A DNA stretch of 59,137 bases from positions 1 through 59,137 of the forward strand of contig JAIQFT010000034.1 in NCBI GenBank assembly GCA_020073185.1, written 5' to 3'. The notes below the pieces were generated by a model. That model had not been told where the DNA came from, ran no database searches, and was given only the letters and a program-made list of their open reading frames with translations. Below, piece after piece: positions 54,726 to 59,137 of the stretch (its first letter is position 1; the number at the start of each line of letters is the position of its first letter). The position numbers were made by a program, and so were the translations under genes. This DNA is from Terriglobia bacterium (lineage in GTDB: Bacteria; Acidobacteriota; Terriglobia; Terriglobales; Acidobacteriaceae).

Positions 54726-55976
54726 GTGAGGGTGCTGCTCATATCGAGCAATGACGTAAACGTCGCTTTGGAAACGCCCTTGCCGTTGGGCTTGGCATGC
54801 GTTGCCGCCGCGACGGAGCAGGCTGGGCATGAGGTACGGTTATTGGCGCTGGCGTCCAGGGCGACTTGGGAAGCAGCGATCGAGAATGCGATCTCGCCAC
54901 AGCAGCCCGAGGTCATAGGCATCTCGGTCAGAAACATTGACGACCAGAACATGCAGTGCGCGCACTTCTTGCTCGCGCCTTTCAAGGAATTGGTGGCGCT
55001 TTGTCTGAGGGTTTCGCGCGCTGCCGTCGTCTTGGGTGGCGCCGGCTACAGCATCTTTCCTGAAAGTGCTTTGGCATTCTTAGGCGCTGACATCGGAATT
55101 CAGGGCGAGGGCGAGATCGCTTTCCCTGCCCTTCTGTCATGGCTGAAGATAGGCCATCGAACAGCGGCTCCTCCCGGGGTATATCTACCGAATCGTGCGG
55201 CCACAGCACGCAGCTATGTTGAAGATTTGGACGCCCTGCCTTTGCCGGAGCCTCACCTGTGGTTGACCTCCACCCATACGAGCACGCGAGTTCCCGTGCA
55301 GAGCCGGCGCGGCTGCCCGCTGGATTGTATCTATTGCTCCACCAGTGCCATTGAAGGGAAACCGCTGCGAAAGAGATCACCGGAATTCGTGGTCGCTTGG
55401 ATAGCGGCGATGTGCGCACGAGGATTTCGGAATTTCCATTTTGTGGATAACACTTTCAATCTCCCGCCGTCCTATGCCAAAAGCCTTTGTCGACAGTTGA
55501 TCGAGTCAGGACTGGACCTCGATTGGTGGGCCATTATTTACCCGAGGTGGGTCGACCTCGAATTAGTGCAGTTGATGGCCAAGGCAGGTTGCACGCAAGT
55601 GAGCCTGGGATTCGAAAGCGGCTCGGAATCAATCTTGCGAAAGCTGAACAAGCGCTTCAATCGTATTGAAGTCCAAACCATCTCCGAGATGCTTGCCGAC
55701 GTGGGCATCAACAGGATCGGTTTTCTGTTGCTGGGTGGTCCAGGTGAGACAAAAGCTACCGTCGAGGAGAGCCTGGCATTTGCCGAGTCGCTGCATCTTG
55801 ATTCCCTGAAGATTACGGTGGGAATGCGAATCTACCCGAACACGCCGCTGGCATCCGTCGCGGTTGCGGAGGGGATTGTGAGACGGGATGATGACCTGCT
55901 TCTGCCCCGGTTCTATTTGGGTGCCTCGCTGCGCGATTGGCTGCCGGAGCGGATAGTTCAGTTCGCCGCATCATAA
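54726..55976 (+). CDS. B12-binding-type radical SAM protein
   Basis: The 416-residue protein has an N-terminal cobalamin-binding-like domain (LISSNDVNVALETPLPLGLA, ~5-140, with a GIQGEGE turn). The radical SAM core follows with the CPLDCIYC cluster motif (CxxxCxxC, near residue 200). Further segments typical of the family are HFVDNTFNLPPSYAKSL, GCTQVSLGFESGSESILRKLN and GFLLLGGPGETKATV. The family performs methylations and ring or carbon-skeleton changes in lipid, cofactor or natural-product synthesis. GTG at 54726 with GGAGGGAG upstream is the best start. With the upstream methyltransferase it may form a small biosynthetic pair. Confidence 0.88.
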   Translation: MRVLLISSNDVNVALETPLPLGLACVAAATEQAGHEVRLLALASRATWEAAIENAISPQQPEVIGISVRNIDDQNMQCAHFLLAPFKELVALCLRVSRAAVVLGGAGYSIFPESALAFLGADIGIQGEGEIAFPALLSWLKIGHRTAAPPGVYLPNRAATARSYVEDLDALPLPEPHLWLTSTHTSTRVPVQSRRGCPLDCIYCSTSAIEGKPLRKRSPEFVVAWIAAMCARGFRNFHFVDNTFNLPPSYAKSLCRQLIESGLDLDWWAIIYPRWVDLELVQLMAKAGCTQVSLGFESGSESILRKLNKRFNRIEVQTISEMLADVGINRIGFLLLGGPGETKATVEESLAFAESLHLDSLKITVGMRIYPNTPLASVAVAEGIVRRDDDLLLPRFYLGASLRDWLPERIVQFAAS

Positions 55977-56064
55977 GCCGCCACTCGAATCGCGAAGTGG
56001 CCACGCACAAGGTGATCGCGCAGTACTCAACCAAGTCACCATCATTGAATCGCGCATCTTCCGC

Positions 56065-56334
56065 TCATCGAGTCACGCAGATGTGCAGAGACTTGAGAAA
56101 GTTGATGTCTTCGCGGTTGAACCTGGACTCGATGGCGCCGCCGGTCCGAGCCGGCAAGGTGACCGGCTCTCGCTCGCGCTTCTTGACTGCGATGGTGGCG
56201 TTAAGGACCAGGAACACGTCGTAACCGCCGCGCTTGATCTCAGCGATCACCTCGGCAATCTGTTCCGATTCGCCGAGCGAGGCATTGATGGCCGTGCCGA
56301 GCTCCTCGACGAGCTGTTTTAGTTTGTCGTTCAC
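56065..56334 (-). CDS. Hypothetical protein (89 aa)
   Basis: A GTG start at 56334 follows the strong site AAGGAGGGACTT. The product is soluble and mixed (VNDKLKQLVEELGTAINASL then SEQIAEVIAEIKRGGYDVFL), with a C-terminal basic stretch. No family is recognised; a conserved acidobacterial small protein is possible. It is convergent with the radical SAM gene. Confidence 0.7.
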   Translation of the reverse strand: MNDKLKQLVEELGTAINASLGESEQIAEVIAEIKRGGYDVFLVLNATIAVKKREREPVTLPARTGGAIESRFNREDINFLKSLHICVTR

Positions 56335-56434
56335 AAGTCCCTCCTTCCCGGCCTGCTTGCGACTCGAAGCCGGTGTGCTCCAAAGGTTGGTGAGCTTGAG
56401 CGAAGAATGACGGAATGACGCGAACGCGCGCATT

Positions 56435-57249
56435 TGGACTGCTGGACTGTTGCTGGACTCTGCGCTGCAAATGAGGGATTTCAGTGCAAATGAAGATGGG
56501 CTAACGCTAACAAAAAACGTGTAAGTCAGTGAGAACGAACAGGGCAGGTCGCTTTAGCAAACCGCCGCCTTCCACGAGGAGATCAAATCGCGCTCGTTCC
56601 TAAATTGTGCGTGCTATTTGCGTACTACTAACGAGATTAAGAGTGCTTCTTAGGGACTTGCGTGCCATCTGCCGCTCTGTATGTTGTTGAAACTACGTTT
56701 CTTTGCGGATTCGGTTCCTTCCGCGCTCACCACCTTATCCCCTGGCAAGCTCAGTGTTTTCGCGCACTTGAGGCCTTTTCTTGCTTTTTGCCCCATCGCC
56801 TAACCAGAAGTAACGCTCAGTAGCCTAGGGTCCCGCAAAATCCCCGAAGTTTTCTCGGCGGGGTCCCGAAGTCCTGAGTACCTCACTGCATCGTGCCAAC
56901 CGCCCTGGAATCCAGTGTCGGCGCAACTACGACAACGCGCTCCGGCTGCTTGCGGGCCAACTGCTTGCGACGGGCCCCACGGCGGTCGCGTTGCTCGCTT
57001 TGCATTTTCTTCTGGAACGCGTCCGCCATCGCCCGCGGCGTCGGATGAATTGGCAGAGAACGCTGAGGCGTTTCGGAAAGTGCCGTAACAAAGCTGCTCG
57101 AATTGCATTTGTACTTGCAGCGGCGGTGGGCTTCCCTGCGCGCGCTGGCGGACACGCTGTAGGAACGCGGCTTGCGATTCATTCCCAAGGGCAAGGCTGG
57201 CGACAGAGTTTTTTGCGTGTGTAAACCGCCAGCTCAGGAAATCGTCTAT
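56435..57249. other. Gene-poor stretch (~800 bp)
   Basis: No gene is supported. Part of it (56500-56800) has lower GC than the surroundings. The frames at 56800-57270 on the minus strand are read as chance because they have no start signals. The sigma-factor promoter should lie at its right edge. Confidence 0.5.
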
Positions 57250-57852
57250 ATGAGTGACGGCATGGAACAAGCAACGGTAATCGCCGCAGCCGGAGCGGCG
57301 CGTGGCATAGGCACGCGCGCCTCGTCGGAGTTGGAGGATTTCGATGCACTGGTTCGCAATGAGCAGCAGCGAGTGTATCGCTTGTTGTTAGTCATGCTCC
57401 ATGACGAGGAGGCTGCCGACACCCTCACGCAAGATTGCTTCATGAAAGTTTTCGAAAATCACGGGCGGTTTCGGGGCGAGTGCAGCGTGCGAACATGGGT
57501 GATGCGGATCGCCATGAATCTGGCCAGGGACTACAGCCGGAACCGGCGTTCGCAGTTCTGGCGCAGGCTTTTTGCGTGGAATGCGGAGCCGGAAGCAATG
57601 GGAGAGGTAGCCGACCCGGGGGCATCGCCGGAGCGCACGCTTGCGGCACGCGAGCAACTGGCTTCTGTGTGGTCGGATGTGGAGAGCTTGTCGGGCCAGC
57701 AGCGCGCTGTGTTCACCCTGCGATTCGTGGACGACATGAGCATTGAACAGATTACCGAGGCGACTGGCTTGCGCCCAGGGACGGTGAAGAGCCACTTGTC
57801 CCGCGCCCTCGCGGCCATCCGCCGGAGAACGAAGGAGCGCCAGCAGCCATGA
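57250..57852 (+). CDS. ECF-type sigma-70 factor
   Basis: The 200-residue protein has the two sigma domains: region 2 (ADTLTQDCFMKVFENHGRF and RTWVMRIAMNLARDYSRNRR, ~55-105) and region 4 (LSGQQRAVFTLRFVDDMSIE then TEATGLRPGTVKSHLSRALA, ~150-190). ECF factors direct polymerase to stress promoters. The next gene, overlapping by 4 bp, encodes its anti-sigma factor, so the pair is co-controlled. The ATG at 57250 is the start nearest the conserved region; the frame is open from 57172. Confidence 0.9.
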   Translation: MSDGMEQATVIAAAGAARGIGTRASSELEDFDALVRNEQQRVYRLLLVMLHDEEAADTLTQDCFMKVFENHGRFRGECSVRTWVMRIAMNLARDYSRNRRSQFWRRLFAWNAEPEAMGEVADPGASPERTLAAREQLASVWSDVESLSGQQRAVFTLRFVDDMSIEQITEATGLRPGTVKSHLSRALAAIRRRTKERQQP

Positions 57853-58352
57853 CTGCTCACTTGAACGATGAACAACTCGCGCAGTGGATGCTTGGTGATC
57901 ATGATTCCGAAGCAGCACACCATTTAACTCACTGCGATGCCTGTCGCGCCTCAATCGAGGAGCTTGATCGTTCCATCAGCGATTATCGCGACACGATCGT
58001 TTCCGAAACTGATCGCGGCCAGATCTTCTGGACTAAGCAGGCGCTGGCGATCCAGGACCGCTTACGAGCGCGTCGTTATGGGCCGGCGTTGCGCTGGGCC
58101 TATGCCGCAACCATGATACTGGTGCTCTGCGGGGCGTTCCTGGTGACGCAAGTCCTGCGTCCGCAACAGCAAGCCGTAACCAGCAATTCGGCGGATGATG
58201 TTCTTTTGCAGCAAGTCGAGAATGACGCGGCGCGCGAGTACCCGATTGCGCTTGCGCCGGCGGCGCTTCTCGCCGAGGAACGGGACAGCGCGCTTGCCAC
58301 AGGTGGCACATTTTCTAGTAACAACGCAACTCATAAGGAGCAGGACCAATGA
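57849..58352 (+). CDS. Membrane anti-sigma factor (zf-HC2)
   Basis: The 167-residue protein has an N-terminal ZAS/zf-HC2 motif (HHLTHCDACR: His25, Cys29, Cys32), a cytoplasmic helix region, one membrane helix (~84-104, ALRWAYAATMILVLCGAFLV) and a periplasmic part of ~60 residues. It should hold the ECF factor at the membrane and release it on envelope stress. It overlaps the sigma gene and the Spy-like gene by 4 bp each, so three genes are one transcript. Confidence 0.85.
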   Translation: MTAHLNDEQLAQWMLGDHDSEAAHHLTHCDACRASIEELDRSISDYRDTIVSETDRGQIFWTKQALAIQDRLRARRYGPALRWAYAATMILVLCGAFLVTQVLRPQQQAVTSNSADDVLLQQVENDAAREYPIALAPAALLAEERDSALATGGTFSSNNATHKEQDQ

Positions 58353-58921
58353 AACATATATTCGTCGTTTTGATGGTTGTTGTTGTCGCCCTCGCAGGAA
58401 TGGCGGTTGCGCAAATGGGCTCCGGACCGTGCGCCGGGCAGGGACCAGGGGCCGGAGCGCGCATGGGAGGCCCGATGCGGGGCCAGGGGATGGGTCCCAG
58501 CGGGCCGGGCATGGGCCGGGGGATGGGTCCGCGGCCGGGCATGGGCCGCGGGCCGATGGGCAAGTGGTGGACGAATTCCGCTCTGGTGCAGAAACTTGGG
58601 CTCAACGACACACAGGTGCAGAAGATCGAAAAGATCTTCCAAGACCATCGCATGCAATTGATAGACTTGCACGCCTCCGTTGCCAAGCAGGAAGCTACCC
58701 TGGAGCCACTTGTGGAAGCGGAGCATCCCAATGAGGCCCAGGTGACGGCGCAGATCGATAAGATCGCGCAGGCACGGGCCAATCTGGAAAAGTCGAATGC
58801 ACAGATGCTGCTGGCGATCCGGCAAGTGCTTACCGTGGATCAGTGGAAGCAGTTGCGGAGTCAACGGGGCATGGGCCGCATGGATGGGCCACGCGGCTTT
58901 GGTCCGCCCGCAGGGGAATAG
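58349..58921 (+). CDS. Spy/CpxP-like periplasmic stress protein
   Basis: The 190-residue product has a signal peptide (MKHIFVVLMVVVVALAGMAV, cleavage near AQMGS), a Gly/Met/Arg-rich low-complexity stretch (~25-70), and a helical Spy-like domain (~75-165, LGLNDTQVQKIEKIFQDHRM then LTVDQWKQLRS). The family includes periplasmic chaperones and metal sensors of CnrX/ZraP type. As the third gene of a sigma/anti-sigma operon it may be the sensor or the main output of the stress response. Confidence 0.8.
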   Translation: MKHIFVVLMVVVVALAGMAVAQMGSGPCAGQGPGAGARMGGPMRGQGMGPSGPGMGRGMGPRPGMGRGPMGKWWTNSALVQKLGLNDTQVQKIEKIFQDHRMQLIDLHASVAKQEATLEPLVEAEHPNEAQVTAQIDKIAQARANLEKSNAQMLLAIRQVLTVDQWKQLRSQRGMGRMDGPRGFGPPAGE

Positions 58922-59137
58922 GAATCAGGGATTGCACACGGTTTAGGCGGATCTGATCCGGGAGGGCGGTTCAGTCGGCACTTGCGAATGTCTTCGAACA
59001 CTACTGTCCAAATTAGCTGAGACCACGGTTCAGCGTCATTGAAAACGGGAGACATAATCTTCCTCTCCCGCCTTCGCCCAAAGCAGGTTGGCCCCGCGAA
59101 ACCTCGATTCTCCCGTTGGATGCTGTCTCGATTGCGC
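58922..59137. other. Right end of the window without a gene
   Basis: No gene is visible. A phrase on the minus strand (near 59000-59040) has the look of an old insertion-sequence end, but this is not proven. Confidence 0.4.

Noticed and set aside
56800-57270. Minus-strand frame before the sigma-factor gene
   Set aside because: Overlaps other open frames and lacks a ribosome-binding site or a motif.

Overview
The window is about 59 kb of GC-rich chromosomal DNA. Several features point to an Acidobacteriota-like soil bacterium: the gene style (secreted small proteins, a lone STN-type protein, an HpnK-type deacetylase), scattered palindromic repeats and high GC. This is an inference from gene content, because no rRNA or marker phylogeny is available in the window. 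One tRNA gene, tRNA-Ile(CAT), lies near the left end beside a decayed tRNA-like copy.

Region 1 (0-25.4 kb) is mostly ordinary core and housekeeping DNA: an HpnK/YdjC-type deacetylase, uvrA, a DUF4118-like/PAS membrane sensor, a CPBP protease, pyrE, mtnA, a ClC channel, a zinc-ribbon TPR protein, an FmdE-like protein, an HD-GYP response regulator, the scoA/scoB CoA-transferase pair and a type II NADH dehydrogenase. A frameshifted amidohydrolase and a possible structured RNA (23.6-23.7 kb) also lie here.

Region 2 (25.9-39.3 kb) is an accessory block bounded by a damaged IS4-family element on the left and a truncated IS66-family element on the right. Its core is a tightly packed seven-gene minus-strand operon (27.8-35.9 kb). 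The operon encodes an MvhD/FlxD-like protein, two FlxB/FlxC-like ferredoxin proteins, a FlxA-like FAD/NAD-binding protein, two HdrA-like flavoproteins and a QmoC-like membrane protein. No HdrB (CCG-domain) subunit is present. The composition suggests a Flx-Hdr-Qmo hybrid joining NAD(P)H and ferredoxin chemistry to the quinone pool. The IS66 end has erased the front of an OLD-family nuclease gene.

Region 3 (39.4-51.6 kb) is anaerobic or organic-acid metabolism. One minus-strand run encodes a SatP-type acetate/succinate transporter, a STAS protein, a Cys-type formate-dehydrogenase-like molybdoenzyme and an OFA-family transporter. It is divergent from a small membrane protein and a Crp/Fnr regulator, and the intergenic space holds three GTGA-N6-TCAC boxes. 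Beyond this lies a five-gene operon: a NarK transporter fused to a NarI-like cytochrome b and a zinc ribbon, a NarB/NapA-like nitrate reductase, a four-cluster ferredoxin, a Tat-like Rieske protein and a small membrane protein. A shared ATCG-centred dyad precedes both molybdoenzyme regions.

Region 4 (51.8-59.1 kb) starts with remnants of a pentose-phosphate operon (transketolase N-terminus and a zwf gene with a large internal deletion). It continues with a SAM methyltransferase, a B12-binding-type radical SAM protein and a sigma/anti-sigma/Spy-like envelope stress operon.
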